Assembly: GCF_018069865.1 (NCBI RefSeq)
Contig: NZ_JAGQDG010000001.1
Coordinates: forward strand, 744,001-808,000
Source of the DNA: Ideonella paludis
Lineage (GTDB): Bacteria > Pseudomonadota > Gammaproteobacteria > Burkholderiales > Burkholderiaceae_C
DNA: 64,000 nt
Direction: 5' to 3'
The stretch's first letter is position 1. Every line of letters begins with the position of its first letter. The notes beneath the pieces are model-generated. The model had not been told where the DNA came from. It made no database searches and was given only the letters and a program-made list of their open reading frames with translations. Both the position numbers and the translations under genes were made by a program. Positions 10,283-20,231 of this stretch are shown in pieces.

Positions 10283-12523
10283 TTAATCCCAGAGGCTGTG
10301 GCTGATCAGCCCCTTGGGCTCGGGCCAGGGCTGCTTTGCGACACAGGCGGCCAGGCTGCGGTGCAGCCAGGGTACCGGCGCGTCTTGCGCCTGTGTGACC
10401 CCTCGCCGCAGCGCAGCCTCTGCGCCCGCCACATCGCCTTGTAGCGCCATGAACCGCGCCCGTACCACCACGGCCGGCAGGTACTCGTCGGCATAGTCCT
10501 CGACATCGGCCATCAGCCGCTCCAAGACGGCGGCAGGCCGCGCCTCGGGGTGGCTCATCAGCAGCCAGGCCAAGTCCATGACCGTGTCGATGGACATCAT
10601 ATTGCCCGGCTCTTCCTCGCGCCACAGACGCTCCAGGCCGTCGATGCAGGCCAGCGGCTCGCCCCGCGCCAGCGCGAGAGCGGCATCCAAGCGGCCGCCG
10701 GCCATGCGGTCGCGCACATCCATGGCGCGGCGAATCTCCGAAGCCGCGTCCACCAGGCCTTGGCTCAAAAGATGGGCCGCCACGCGGGACTGAAGCTCAT
10801 GGAAGTTGGTGCGGAAGGCGTCGCATGAGCTCAGCCGCGCCAGCAGCCCGCGTTGAGCCTGCAGGCTGGTTTCATGGTGGCCGCGCCGCCAGGCGATCTC
10901 CTCCCACCAAAAGCCCAGGAAATCATCGGCCTGCGGTATCGGCAACTCCGTCGCCCCACGCGCACTGAAGCGCTGATCCAAGCGGTCGATTTCCGCGTTG
11001 GCTGCATTCAGGGCCCCCGCGTAGATCAGGGCTTCAATGTGGTTGAACGCAGCCAGGCAAGCCAAGTAGGCGCTGCCAGTGGTCTCAAACACCGCCCAGG
11101 CTTGGCGCGCTTGGGCGATAGCGAAATTGAAGCTCTTGCGTTCCGTGTGGATGCTGCTGAGCGCCAGCAACACGCTGCCTTCCAAGATCTCACTGTGGGT
11201 GCGGGCCAGCAACTTCTGGGCACGCTCCAGCGTGGTCATGGCTTGGGTCAGCATGCCGCGGCTTTGCAGCACACCGGCCAAATGACAGCGGGCCCGGACC
11301 TGCAACACCAAGTCCCGGCTGCTGGCGGCCAAGACCACCGCCGACTCCAATTCTTGGGTGGCGAAGGGCAGCTCATGCTGAAAGTGCGCCACCGAGCCGC
11401 TCAGCAAGGCCCAGCGTGCCGGCCACACGGTGCCCTGCAGGCGCATGGCCATTTCACGCCCTTCGTCCAAGCTGCGACGCGCCCCGGCCAAATCGCCCAT
11501 CACCTGGGCGACGCTGGCCTGCATGAACCGCGCCCGCACCTGCAAGGTCGCGTCCTGACTCCGCTCGGCCAAGCTCCGCCCCAAGACGGCGTGTTGCAGT
11601 GCTTCTCGGTAGCTGCCCAAGCGCCGCAGCACATCGGCCAGCTCCACATGCACCAGCACCGCGTCGGGGGCCAGCTTGGCCGCCTGTTCGAGCAATGAAT
11701 GGGCGGTCCGATAGTGGTCGGCCTGCATGGCGTTGGCGGCTCGCGCCAACAGCTCCAAAACCTCGGTGGACAGAGGCTGGGTGGCATCGATGGCTGCGGG
11801 GTACTTGCTGAGCCACTGCATCGCGCGGCGCGCCAACTCAGCCACATCCGGCCCCTCCACCAAGCCCTGCAGGGTGGTCAACCCGGCACGGTGAACCGTC
11901 ATGCTCAGCGCCAACATGCCGCTGCTGACGCGGTGCAGCCGCGAGCTCACCACATCGCCCAAACCCAGCATCTCTCTGAGGTGCTGACAGCGCTCGGTCA
12001 GCGCCCACTGGGGCTGGTCGGCCGACGCGACTTGCTGCGCATCCGCCACCTGCATTTGGCCTTGCGCGCTCACCAGGTGGCCGATCAGCGCAGGCAAGCC
12101 ATGCACGGCCCAGGCCAGGCTGGCATCGCCGGTGTCATTGCTCAGAGGCAGCAGGCCCAGCAAGGCGGGGCCAGCGGCAGGGCTGGGGCTTGCCGCCGGG
12201 GCCGGGGCGGCTTGATGGCTGATGGCCGCCACAAAGCGGTAGCCCACGCCATGCACGGTGCGCACCACCGTGGGCTCGCGGCCGTCGTCACCCAGGGCGC
12301 GGCGCAGCTTCATCACGGCGCGTGCCAACACCGACTCCGACACATGAACGGTGCCCCACACCTGGGTCAGCAGCTCTTCTTTGGGCACCACGCGCTCCGC
12401 ATGGTCCATGAGGTAGAGCAAGAGCTCGAAGGATTGGCGTTGCAGCACCACGCGCTGGTCTGCGCGCCACAGCTCGCGGGCTTGGCGGCGGACAACAAAG
12501 GGGCCAAAGTGCAGAGCGGGCAT
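10283..12523 (-). CDS. Winged-helix (OmpR/CadC-type) transcriptional regulator with TPR-rich C-terminus, downstream paralogue
   Basis: 746 residues. Residues about 1-105 form a Trans_reg_C winged helix: LHFGPFVVRRQARELWRADQRV, QRQSFELLLYLMDHAERVVPKEELLTQVWG, then SVLARAVMKLRRALGDDG and VRTVHGVGYRFVA. The rest is alpha-helical with tetratricopeptide-like repeats (for example VHVELADVLRRLGSYREALQHAVLGRSLAERS), a protein- or ligand-sensing array. No receiver domain and no clear transmembrane helix are visible. Start overlaps the stop of the upstream paralogue as TGATG, so translation is probably coupled. Target genes are unknown; the adjacent degenerate signalling pair is a candidate. Confidence 0.9.
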   Translation of the reverse strand: MPALHFGPFVVRRQARELWRADQRVVLQRQSFELLLYLMDHAERVVPKEELLTQVWGTVHVSESVLARAVMKLRRALGDDGREPTVVRTVHGVGYRFVAAISHQAAPAPAASPSPAAGPALLGLLPLSNDTGDASLAWAVHGLPALIGHLVSAQGQMQVADAQQVASADQPQWALTERCQHLREMLGLGDVVSSRLHRVSSGMLALSMTVHRAGLTTLQGLVEGPDVAELARRAMQWLSKYPAAIDATQPLSTEVLELLARAANAMQADHYRTAHSLLEQAAKLAPDAVLVHVELADVLRRLGSYREALQHAVLGRSLAERSQDATLQVRARFMQASVAQVMGDLAGARRSLDEGREMAMRLQGTVWPARWALLSGSVAHFQHELPFATQELESAVVLAASSRDLVLQVRARCHLAGVLQSRGMLTQAMTTLERAQKLLARTHSEILEGSVLLALSSIHTERKSFNFAIAQARQAWAVFETTGSAYLACLAAFNHIEALIYAGALNAANAEIDRLDQRFSARGATELPIPQADDFLGFWWEEIAWRRGHHETSLQAQRGLLARLSSCDAFRTNFHELQSRVAAHLLSQGLVDAASEIRRAMDVRDRMAGGRLDAALALARGEPLACIDGLERLWREEEPGNMMSIDTVMDLAWLLMSHPEARPAAVLERLMADVEDYADEYLPAVVVRARFMALQGDVAGAEAALRRGVTQAQDAPVPWLHRSLAACVAKQPWPEPKGLISHSLWD

Positions 12524-14811
12524 CAGTCTCTCACCGCCTCGGTCAATAGGCTGCGCGCTTCAGGCCAAGGCTGCCCTTGCTGCAGCGCCTGCACGGCAGC
12601 GCGCACCAAGCGCAGGGACGACTCTGCATGCATTTGCACGATCCGTTGCAGTTCGCTCAAGGCCTCGTGGCGCAGGCCTTGGTGATCCAGATAGCGCGCC
12701 CGCACCACGATGGCAGGCAGGTACTCATCACACTCGTCGTCGATGTGGGCCATCAGCGACTCCAGCTCTTGCGGCAGCCCTTGGGCCAAAGCCAACCAAG
12801 CCAAGTCAATGGCTGCATCCATGCGCATGGCGGCGTGGCTGGGGCCGCTGTTCCAGGCCTCGCGAAGCACCTGCACGCCCAGGTCGACCTGCCCAGACGC
12901 CAAGGCCTGCATGGCCTGCAGACGGGCCTGCAGCAAAGGGTCACCATTCAGGCGGAGCTGGGCTTGCACCTCGGCGGCCTGCGCATGTGAATCCAGGCTG
13001 AGGCATTGAGACAGCACACGCATCTGAAGCGACAGCACCACCCCGCTCAAATACTCAGATTGCAAGGCGGCAGCCAAGGCCTTGATGGATCGCTTGAGGC
13101 TCTCGGCATGCTCACCTCGTAGCCACTGAATTTGCGCCAGACGCAGCGGCATCAGCAGGTCGACATCGGGCAAGGGCAGCGCGCCCTTGGCTCGCCATGC
13201 TTGCGCATCGTCCATCAACTCAAGCGCGTCTTGCTCGGCCTGCCGCAATTGCCCCAATTCGGTCAAAACTTCAACGCGCGTGGCTCGGCAGTACCAGACG
13301 GTGTAGGCGTGGCCCACCCGCTCATAGACGGCACGAACCTGCTCCAGTTGCGCCAAGGTCAAGGTGAAGTAGCGACGGCGCTTGTTCAGCGCGGCAAAGT
13401 AAAGTTGAACGCTGGCACGGGTGGGCTCGGCATTGATGCGGGTCAGCAACTGCTGTGCACGCTGCAGCAGCTCAGCAGCGCGGGTGACCAGGCCTCGCTG
13501 GCCCAACACATCGGCCAAAAGCACCCGCGAGCGAACCTGCAGCAGCACATTGTCACTGCCAGCGAGCAGGCTGACGGCTGACTCCAACTCCGACTGCGCC
13601 AGATCAAGCTGACCCATGCTGTGGGCCAGTGAGCCGCTGAAGATGGCCCATTCCGCTCTGTCTTGGCGGCCGGGAACCACCTTGACCAGCGGTGCCGCCA
13701 GATCCAGATAGTGCCGAGCGCGCAGCAACTCTCCTCGGGCATGGGCCAGTTTGGCTTGGCTCACCCGCACCTTCAGGGCCAGTGCGGCCGGACGTTGGTC
13801 CTCCGGCATGGCCGTGACCAAGGACCAGCTTTGCTCCGCCGCCGCCTCGGCTTGGGCCAACTCGCCCGTGAGACGCAGCACATTGGCCAACTCCAAACCG
13901 ACCAGTGCTGAGTCAGGGCTCAAGCTCTGGGCCTCACGCAGCAGCGCCAATGCGGTGGCCAAGTGGCCGTGATGCACCTCATGGCTGCTGCGCGCTAGCA
14001 ACTCCAGCGTGGCCGCTTCGAGCGTCTGCGCACGTTCGGGCGTGGCGGCCCACAGGCTGCTCAGCCAGCGTGCAGCTTGCTCCGCCAAGCCCGGCACGCT
14101 GTCGCTGTTGAAGCGCTGCTGCGGCCCCTCAAGCTGGTCGGGGTTGGCATGCACCTGAAGCTGCAATGCGCCAGCTTGGCCGCTCAAGCGGGCCTGCAAA
14201 ACCCACTGCGCGCCCAGGGCCACCCGCACATTCGCGGCGCGCTCGGGCCAGGTGGCGTGCGGCAGGTCCGCCTGCTGTAACTGCGAGGCGTCCACCAAGC
14301 GTACTTGGCCATGGGCGCCCAGCAGATGGCCCAACAGTGCGGGCAAGCCCTCCTGGGCCCAGGCCAGCTCGGGGGCGTCAGGCATCTGCAGGGGCAGCAC
14401 CGCCAAGCAGATTTGGGGCAGGGTGCTGGGCGCCGCAGTGACGGCGCTGGCCGCACAAGGCTGCGGCGCCACCAGCCAGCGATAGCCCACGCCATGCACG
14501 GTGCGCAGCAGCGTGGGCGGTTGCTGCTCGTCACCGATGGCACGGCGCAGCTTCATCACGGCCCGCGCGATCACCGACTCGGTGACCTCGGCCTCGCCCC
14601 AGACCTTGCGCAACAGCTCTTCTTTGGGAATGTCGCGCTCAGGATGAGCGACCAAATACAGCAGTACATCGAGCGCTAAGCGCTGGACTTCCACCGGCTC
14701 CCCATCGCGCCACAGCTCACGGGTGTGGGGCTGCAGCACGCAGCGGCCAAACCGCAGCGCATGGGCCGGCACTGCAGCAGGGTTTTCTGCGGGGTTCAAC
14801 GACGACGTCAT
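12523..14811 (-). CDS. Winged-helix (OmpR/CadC-type) transcriptional regulator with TPR-rich C-terminus, upstream paralogue
   Basis: 762 residues, with the same architecture as its downstream neighbour and clear similarity in the DNA-binding domain: LRFGRCVLQPHTRELWRDGEPV, PKEELLRKVWGEAEVTESVIARAVMKLRRAIGDEQ, LRTVHGVGYRW. An alanine/leucine-rich helical repeat region follows from about residue 230. The two genes arose by tandem duplication. The gene reads away from the prkA operon, with a 298-bp shared upstream region that may hold both promoters. Confidence 0.9.
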   Translation of the reverse strand: MTSSLNPAENPAAVPAHALRFGRCVLQPHTRELWRDGEPVEVQRLALDVLLYLVAHPERDIPKEELLRKVWGEAEVTESVIARAVMKLRRAIGDEQQPPTLLRTVHGVGYRWLVAPQPCAASAVTAAPSTLPQICLAVLPLQMPDAPELAWAQEGLPALLGHLLGAHGQVRLVDASQLQQADLPHATWPERAANVRVALGAQWVLQARLSGQAGALQLQVHANPDQLEGPQQRFNSDSVPGLAEQAARWLSSLWAATPERAQTLEAATLELLARSSHEVHHGHLATALALLREAQSLSPDSALVGLELANVLRLTGELAQAEAAAEQSWSLVTAMPEDQRPAALALKVRVSQAKLAHARGELLRARHYLDLAAPLVKVVPGRQDRAEWAIFSGSLAHSMGQLDLAQSELESAVSLLAGSDNVLLQVRSRVLLADVLGQRGLVTRAAELLQRAQQLLTRINAEPTRASVQLYFAALNKRRRYFTLTLAQLEQVRAVYERVGHAYTVWYCRATRVEVLTELGQLRQAEQDALELMDDAQAWRAKGALPLPDVDLLMPLRLAQIQWLRGEHAESLKRSIKALAAALQSEYLSGVVLSLQMRVLSQCLSLDSHAQAAEVQAQLRLNGDPLLQARLQAMQALASGQVDLGVQVLREAWNSGPSHAAMRMDAAIDLAWLALAQGLPQELESLMAHIDDECDEYLPAIVVRARYLDHQGLRHEALSELQRIVQMHAESSLRLVRAAVQALQQGQPWPEARSLLTEAVRD

Positions 14812-15109
14812 AAGGGTGATTTATTCTTTTCTGCCCTGAAATCTAAGCGGCTTCAGTGGCGACGGGGCATTTTCTCCGAGATCAAGGCCGGAAACTGGCC
14901 ACTTATACGCGCATTGGGCTTGGGCTGTTGGAGAGATGCTGTCTTCACAGAGCCGCTGGTGAGTGAGCAAACGCAGTACCGCCGGAAAGCTCTGATGGCG
15001 CCCGGGTCCAGTACAGCCGGGACGTCATCAGAACTTCCCTGACGCCCCGCAGCCGCCTTGTGATTTGTTGCGTGGCGCCGTCCTGATCCATCACCCCCAG
15101 GAGGCCACC
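14812..15109. other. Divergent intergenic region (regulator / prkA operon)
   Basis: 298 bp between two divergent transcription units. It includes a locally A/T-richer stretch near 14815-14850. A Shine-Dalgarno CAGGAGG precedes the prkA start. I found no convincing sigma-70, sigma-54 or RNA motif and no coding sequence. Confidence 0.5.
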
Positions 15110-17032
15110 ATGGATGTCATCAGCAGTTTTGCCGCCCGCTTCGAGCGCAGCCGCGAAGAGGAAATGTCTCTGGAAGACTACCTCGCCGAGTGCAAGCGCA
15201 GCCCGCTGACCTACGCCACCGCCGCCGAGCGCATGCTCAAAGCCATCGGTGAGCCGCAGATGGTAGACACCCGGAACGATCCGCGCCTCTCGCGCATCTT
15301 TGCCAACAAGATCATCAAGATCTACCCCGCCTTTGCCGAGTTCTACGGCATGGAAGAGGCCATAGAGCAGGTGGTCAGCTACTTCCGCCATGCGGCCCAA
15401 GGCCTGGAGGAAAAGAAGCAAATCCTCTACCTGCTGGGCCCGGTGGGTGGCGGCAAGAGCAGCATTGCCGAACGCCTGAAGGCGCTGATGCAAGAGGTGC
15501 CGTTCTATGCCATCAAGGGCTCGCCCGTGAACGAAAGCCCGCTGGGCTTGTTTGATGTGGCCGAAGACGGCCCGCTGCTGGAGCAGGAATACGGCATCCC
15601 GCGCCGCTACCTTAACCGCATCATGAGCCCCTGGGCGGTCAAGCGCCTCGAAGAGTACGGCGGTGACATCCGGCAGTTCCGCGTCGTCAAGCGCTATCCC
15701 AGCATCTTGAAGCAGATGGGCATTGCCAAGACCGAGCCCGGCGATGAAAACAACCAGGACATCTCCAGCTTGGTGGGCAAGGTCGACATCCGCAAGTTAG
15801 AGACCTATGCGCAGGACGACCCCGACGCCTACAGCTACAGCGGGGGCCTGTGCCTGGCCAACCAAGGCTTGCTGGAGTTTGTGGAGATGTTCAAAGCGCC
15901 CATCAAGGTGCTCCACCCTCTGCTGACGGCCACGCAAGAAGGCAACTTCAAGGGCACCGAAGGCTTTGGGGCGATTCCCTTTGACGGCGTGGTGCTGGCC
16001 CACAGCAATGAAAGCGAGTGGAAGGCCTTCCGCAACAACAAGAACAACGAAGCGTTCCTGGACCGCATCTACATCGTCAAAGTGCCTTACTGCCTGCGGG
16101 TGAGCGAAGAGATCAAGATCTACGAGAAGCTGCTCAAGGGCTCGTCTCTGGCCGGCGCCACCTGCGCACCGGGCACGCTGAAGATGATGAGCCAGTTCGC
16201 CATCCTGACCCGTTTGAAGGAGCCGGAGAACTCCAGCCTCTATTCCAAGATGCAGATCTACGACGGCGAGAACCTCAAAGACACCGACCCGCGCGCCAAG
16301 AACTACCAGGAGTATCGCGACTACGCCGGGGTGGACGAAGGCATGAGCGGCATCTCCACCCGCTTTGCCTACAAGATCCTTTCCAAGGTCTTCAACTTCG
16401 ACAGCACCGAAGTGGCGGCCAATCCGGTGCACCTGATGTATGTGTTAGAGCAGCAGATCGAGCGCGAGCAGTTCCCCGCTGAGACCGAGCAGAAGTACAC
16501 CGCCTTCATCAAAGAACAGTTGGCCCCGCGCTATGCTGAGTTCATCGGCAAAGAGATCCAGACCGCGTATCTGGAGAGCTATAGCGAGTACGGCCAAAAC
16601 ATTTTTGACCGCTATGTCACCTATGCCGACTACTGGATTCAAGACCAGGAGTACCGCGACACCGACACCGGCGAGGTCTTTGACCGCTCCTCTTTGAACG
16701 CCGAGCTGGAGAAGATCGAGAAGCCGGCGGGCATTGCCAACCCCAAGGACTTCCGCAACGAGATCGTCAACTTTGTGCTGCGGGCCCGGGCCAATAACGC
16801 GGGCAACAACCCGGTGTGGACCAGCTATGAAAAGCTGCGCTCGGTGATCGAGAAGAAGATGTTCTCCAACACCGAAGAGCTGCTGCCGGTGATCAGCTTC
16901 AATGCCAAGGCCAGCGCCGACGAGGCCAAGAAGCACGAAGACTTTGTCGACCGCATGGTGGCCAAGGGCTACACCAGCAAGCAAGTGCGCTTGCTGTGCG
17001 AGTGGTACTTGCGCGTCAGGAAGAGCTCCTGA
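15110..17032 (+). CDS. prkA: PrkA/YeaG-family serine protein kinase
   Basis: AAA-type protein kinase of the PrkA (YeaG) family, linked in enterics to stress and nitrogen-starvation responses. ATG 15110 has a strong CAGGAGG ribosome site six bases upstream. The N-terminal AAA module shows ILYLLGPVGGGKSSIAERLK (P-loop, near residue 107) and the conserved SPVNESPLGLF; the PrkA C-terminal domain includes DYAGVDEGMSGISTRFAYKIL and HEDFVDRMVAKGYTSKQVRLLCEWYLRVRKSS. The 640-residue length is standard. It is first in a prkA-yeaH-spoVR operon. Confidence 0.96.
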   Translation: MDVISSFAARFERSREEEMSLEDYLAECKRSPLTYATAAERMLKAIGEPQMVDTRNDPRLSRIFANKIIKIYPAFAEFYGMEEAIEQVVSYFRHAAQGLEEKKQILYLLGPVGGGKSSIAERLKALMQEVPFYAIKGSPVNESPLGLFDVAEDGPLLEQEYGIPRRYLNRIMSPWAVKRLEEYGGDIRQFRVVKRYPSILKQMGIAKTEPGDENNQDISSLVGKVDIRKLETYAQDDPDAYSYSGGLCLANQGLLEFVEMFKAPIKVLHPLLTATQEGNFKGTEGFGAIPFDGVVLAHSNESEWKAFRNNKNNEAFLDRIYIVKVPYCLRVSEEIKIYEKLLKGSSLAGATCAPGTLKMMSQFAILTRLKEPENSSLYSKMQIYDGENLKDTDPRAKNYQEYRDYAGVDEGMSGISTRFAYKILSKVFNFDSTEVAANPVHLMYVLEQQIEREQFPAETEQKYTAFIKEQLAPRYAEFIGKEIQTAYLESYSEYGQNIFDRYVTYADYWIQDQEYRDTDTGEVFDRSSLNAELEKIEKPAGIANPKDFRNEIVNFVLRARANNAGNNPVWTSYEKLRSVIEKKMFSNTEELLPVISFNAKASADEAKKHEDFVDRMVAKGYTSKQVRLLCEWYLRVRKSS

Positions 17033-17141
17033 AGACCTCTCCCGCCGCGCCTCGGGCGCGGCGCCCAAAGCGTGTGTGCCAGGTGGCCCGGCCCAGCCGG
17101 TGCCACGGCATGCACCCGAACAGGTTGAAGGACAGCACACC

Positions 17142-18428
17142 ATGGCACTTCAGCAAATCATCGACCGCAGGTTGGCCGGCAAGAACAAGTCCATCGGCAA
17201 CCGCGAGCGCTTTTTGAAGCGCTACAAAGACAAGATCCGCGACGCGGTGAAGCGCGCGGTGGACGGCCGCGGCATTCGCGACCTGGAGCGCGGCGAAGAG
17301 GTTCATATTCCCAAGAAGGACCTCTCCGAGCCCGTCTTCCACCACGGCCAAGGCGGCCAGCGCGATGTGGTGCACACCGGCAACAAAGAATATGTGACGG
17401 GCGACCACATCGAGCGCCCGCAAGGCGGCGGTGGCAAGGGCTCGGGCAAGGGCCAGGCCAGCGACTCGGGCGAGGGCGAAGACGACTTTGCCTTTGCGCT
17501 CAGCAAAGAAGAATTCATGCAGGTCTTTTTTGAAGACCTGGCCTTGCCCCGCCTGCTGCGCACCCAACTGGCCGAGGTGCCCGAATACAAAACCCACCGC
17601 GCGGGCTACAGCAGCGACGGCACGCCCAACAACCTGCACATCGTGCGCTCCATGCGCGGCGCCTATGGCCGCCGGCTGGCGCTGGGCGGAGAAGCCCGCC
17701 GCGAGCTGCGGGAGCTGGAAGAAAAGGTCTCTAACCTCAAGCGTTACCACGCCGACGACCCGGTGGCCCAGCGCGAGGTGCAAGAAGCCCAGGCCCGCAT
17801 CGCCGAGCTGCGCGCCCGGCTCGACCGCATTCCTTTTCTCGACCCGATTGACCTGAAGTTCCGCAGCCGCGTGCGCGTGGCCGTGCCCAGCTCCAAGGCG
17901 GTGATGTTCTGCCTGATGGATGTCTCGGGCTCGATGGATGAGCAGCGCAAAGAACTCTCCAAGCGCTTCTTCATCTTGCTCTACCTGTTCTTGACCCGCC
18001 ACTACGAGAAGATCGAGCTGGTCTTCATTCGTCACCACACCCAGGCCCAAGAGGTCAGCGAGGAAGACTTTTTCCATGCCCGCGAGACGGGCGGCACGGT
18101 GGTCTCCAGTGCGCTGGAGTTGATGGACCAGATCGTGCGCGAGCGCTACAACCCGACGGAGTGGAACATCTACGGCGCCCAAGCCAGCGATGGCGACAAC
18201 TGGCACCACGACTCCACCCGCTGCAAAGAGCTGCTGATCAACCGCCTGTTGCCGGCCTGCCGCTACTACGCCTATGTGCAGGTGGCCGAAGAAGAGCAAA
18301 ACCTCTGGGAAGAGTACGCCAGCCTCGTGGGCGCCCAGCCCAACTTTGCGATGCGCAAGGCCACCGAGGCCTCGGACATCTACCCGGTCTTTCGCGACCT
18401 GTTCAAGAAGGAAGGGGCCACCGCATGA
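17142..18428 (+). CDS. yeaH: YeaH/YhbH family protein (DUF444, VWA-like)
   Basis: 428 residues of the DUF444 family, partner of PrkA in many proteobacteria. The start MALQQIIDRRLAGKNKSIGNRERFLKRY is the family N-terminus; GAAGGA precedes it. A glycine-rich linker (RPQGGGGKGSGKGQ) follows residue about 90. A von Willebrand A-like fold is suggested by VMFCLMDVSGSMDEQRKELSKRFF, with DxSxS metal-site spacing, and by VFIRHHTQAQEV. It overlaps the next gene by ATGA. Its biochemical role is not established. Confidence 0.95.
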   Translation: MALQQIIDRRLAGKNKSIGNRERFLKRYKDKIRDAVKRAVDGRGIRDLERGEEVHIPKKDLSEPVFHHGQGGQRDVVHTGNKEYVTGDHIERPQGGGGKGSGKGQASDSGEGEDDFAFALSKEEFMQVFFEDLALPRLLRTQLAEVPEYKTHRAGYSSDGTPNNLHIVRSMRGAYGRRLALGGEARRELRELEEKVSNLKRYHADDPVAQREVQEAQARIAELRARLDRIPFLDPIDLKFRSRVRVAVPSSKAVMFCLMDVSGSMDEQRKELSKRFFILLYLFLTRHYEKIELVFIRHHTQAQEVSEEDFFHARETGGTVVSSALELMDQIVRERYNPTEWNIYGAQASDGDNWHHDSTRCKELLINRLLPACRYYAYVQVAEEEQNLWEEYASLVGAQPNFAMRKATEASDIYPVFRDLFKKEGATA

Positions 18429-20113
18429 GCACCACCCACACCCCCGCCGATGCGCTGCTTGGCGAGGCGCTGCATGGCCCGCTGGTGCCGCCCAGCAGCG
18501 AGCCCTTCTCGCAAGACCGCCGCCACACCACGGCCGGGCCGCTGCCGCCCACGGGCGACCGCCGCAAGCCGCGCACGAGCCTGCAAGAACCGCTGCCCTA
18601 CCTGCCGCGCCCCGACAAGCCCCTGCCTGACCCCAGCGACTGGACCTTTGAGCTCATCGAGCAATACCACGAGGTCATCCAAAAGACAGCCCAGCGCTTT
18701 GGCCTGGACACCTACCCGAACCAGTTGGAGATCATCACCGCCGAGCAGATGATGGACGCCTACGCCAGCGTGGGCATGCCGGTGAACTACCGCCACTGGA
18801 GCTATGGCAAAGAGTTCATCGCCACCGAGAAGAATTACAAGCGCGGCCACATGGGCCTGGCCTATGAGATCGTCATCAACTCCAACCCCTGCATCAGCTA
18901 CCTGATGGAAGAAAACACCATGGCCATGCAGGCCCTGGTGATCGCCCATGCGGCCTATGGCCACAACAGCTTCTTCAAAGGCAACTACCTCTTCCGCATG
19001 TGGACGGATGCCGCGTCCATCATCGACTACCTGGTCTATGCCCGCAACTACGTGGCCGAGTGCGAGCAGCGCCATGGTGTTGAGACCGTGGAGCTGTTCC
19101 TCGACTCCTGCCATGCCCTGCAGAACCACGGTGTGGACCGCTACCGCCGCCCCGCCAAGCGCAGCCTGGCCGAGGAACTGGCCCAGCGCAAAGAGCGCGA
19201 GGCCTATGCCCAGCAGCAGATCAACGACCTCTGGCGCACCCTGCCCAAGGCCAAAGAAGACCACGAGGCCACGGCCGCCGCCAAGCGCTTCCCCGCAGAG
19301 CCCGAGGAGAACCTGCTTTACTTCATCGAGAAGCACGCCCCGCTCTTGGAGCCCTGGCAGCGCGAGATCATCCGCATCGTGCGCAAGACCGCGCAATACT
19401 TTTACCCGCAGCGCCAAACCCAGGTCATGAACGAAGGCTGGGCCACCTTCTGGCACCACAAGCTGCTCAACGAGATGTACGACAACGGCTTCCTCACCGA
19501 CGGCGTGATGATCGAGTGGCTGACCTCGCACTCCAATGTGGTCTATCAGCCCAAAGTGGGCGACCGCGGCTACAGCGGCTTCAACCCCTATGCGCTGGGC
19601 TTTGCCATGTACACCGACATCAAGCGCATCTGCGAAGAGCCCACCGAGGAAGACCGCCGCTGGTTCCCCGACATCGCCGGCAAGCCCTGGCTGCCGGTGC
19701 TGGAAGACGCGATGCGCAACTTCAAAGACGAGAGCTTCATCGGCCAGTACCTCAGCCCCAAGCTGATGCGTGACTTCCGCCTCTTTGCCATCCGCGACGA
19801 CGACCAAAAACCCGACATCACCGTCACCGCCATCCACGACGACGAAGGCTACCGCCGCCTGCGCGAAACCCTGTCACGCCAATACGACCTGGGCACCCGC
19901 GAGCCCAACATTCAGGTCTGGAACGTCAACCTGCGCGGCGACCGCAGCCTGACCCTGCGCCACACCCAACACAACAACCGCCCCCTCGACCCAAGCGCCA
20001 GCGAAGTCCTCAAACACGTGGCCCGCCTCTGGGGCTTTGGCGTGCAGTTGGAAAGCGTGAACGGCGGCGGTGAGGTGACCGCGCAATGGGCGGTGCCGGC
20101 GCCGCAGGGGTGA
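18425..20113 (+). CDS. SpoVR-family protein
   Basis: 562 residues matching the SpoVR family (YcgB in E. coli), typically the third gene after prkA and yeaH. Key stretches are NYRHWSYGKEFIATEKNYKRGHMGLAYEIVINSNPCISYLMEENTMAMQALVIAHAAYGHNSFFKGNY and NEGWATFWHHKLLNEMYD, each broken here only in citation; these histidine/glutamate-rich motifs suggest metal binding but activity is unknown. The first 75 residues are a proline-rich extension. The start overlaps the yeaH stop (ATGA). GC-rich codon use is uniform with its neighbours. Confidence 0.93.
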   Translation: MSTTHTPADALLGEALHGPLVPPSSEPFSQDRRHTTAGPLPPTGDRRKPRTSLQEPLPYLPRPDKPLPDPSDWTFELIEQYHEVIQKTAQRFGLDTYPNQLEIITAEQMMDAYASVGMPVNYRHWSYGKEFIATEKNYKRGHMGLAYEIVINSNPCISYLMEENTMAMQALVIAHAAYGHNSFFKGNYLFRMWTDAASIIDYLVYARNYVAECEQRHGVETVELFLDSCHALQNHGVDRYRRPAKRSLAEELAQRKEREAYAQQQINDLWRTLPKAKEDHEATAAAKRFPAEPEENLLYFIEKHAPLLEPWQREIIRIVRKTAQYFYPQRQTQVMNEGWATFWHHKLLNEMYDNGFLTDGVMIEWLTSHSNVVYQPKVGDRGYSGFNPYALGFAMYTDIKRICEEPTEEDRRWFPDIAGKPWLPVLEDAMRNFKDESFIGQYLSPKLMRDFRLFAIRDDDQKPDITVTAIHDDEGYRRLRETLSRQYDLGTREPNIQVWNVNLRGDRSLTLRHTQHNNRPLDPSASEVLKHVARLWGFGVQLESVNGGGEVTAQWAVPAPQG

Positions 20114-20231
20114 GTGACGCGCAGTTAGGCGAGTGGCCGGCTGGCTGAAAGGGCGCCCACGCCACCCAGTGCGGTGATCGGGCGCTAACGCGCATAGACT
20201 AGCTTCCATCGATACAGGTGGGAGTCAGGAC

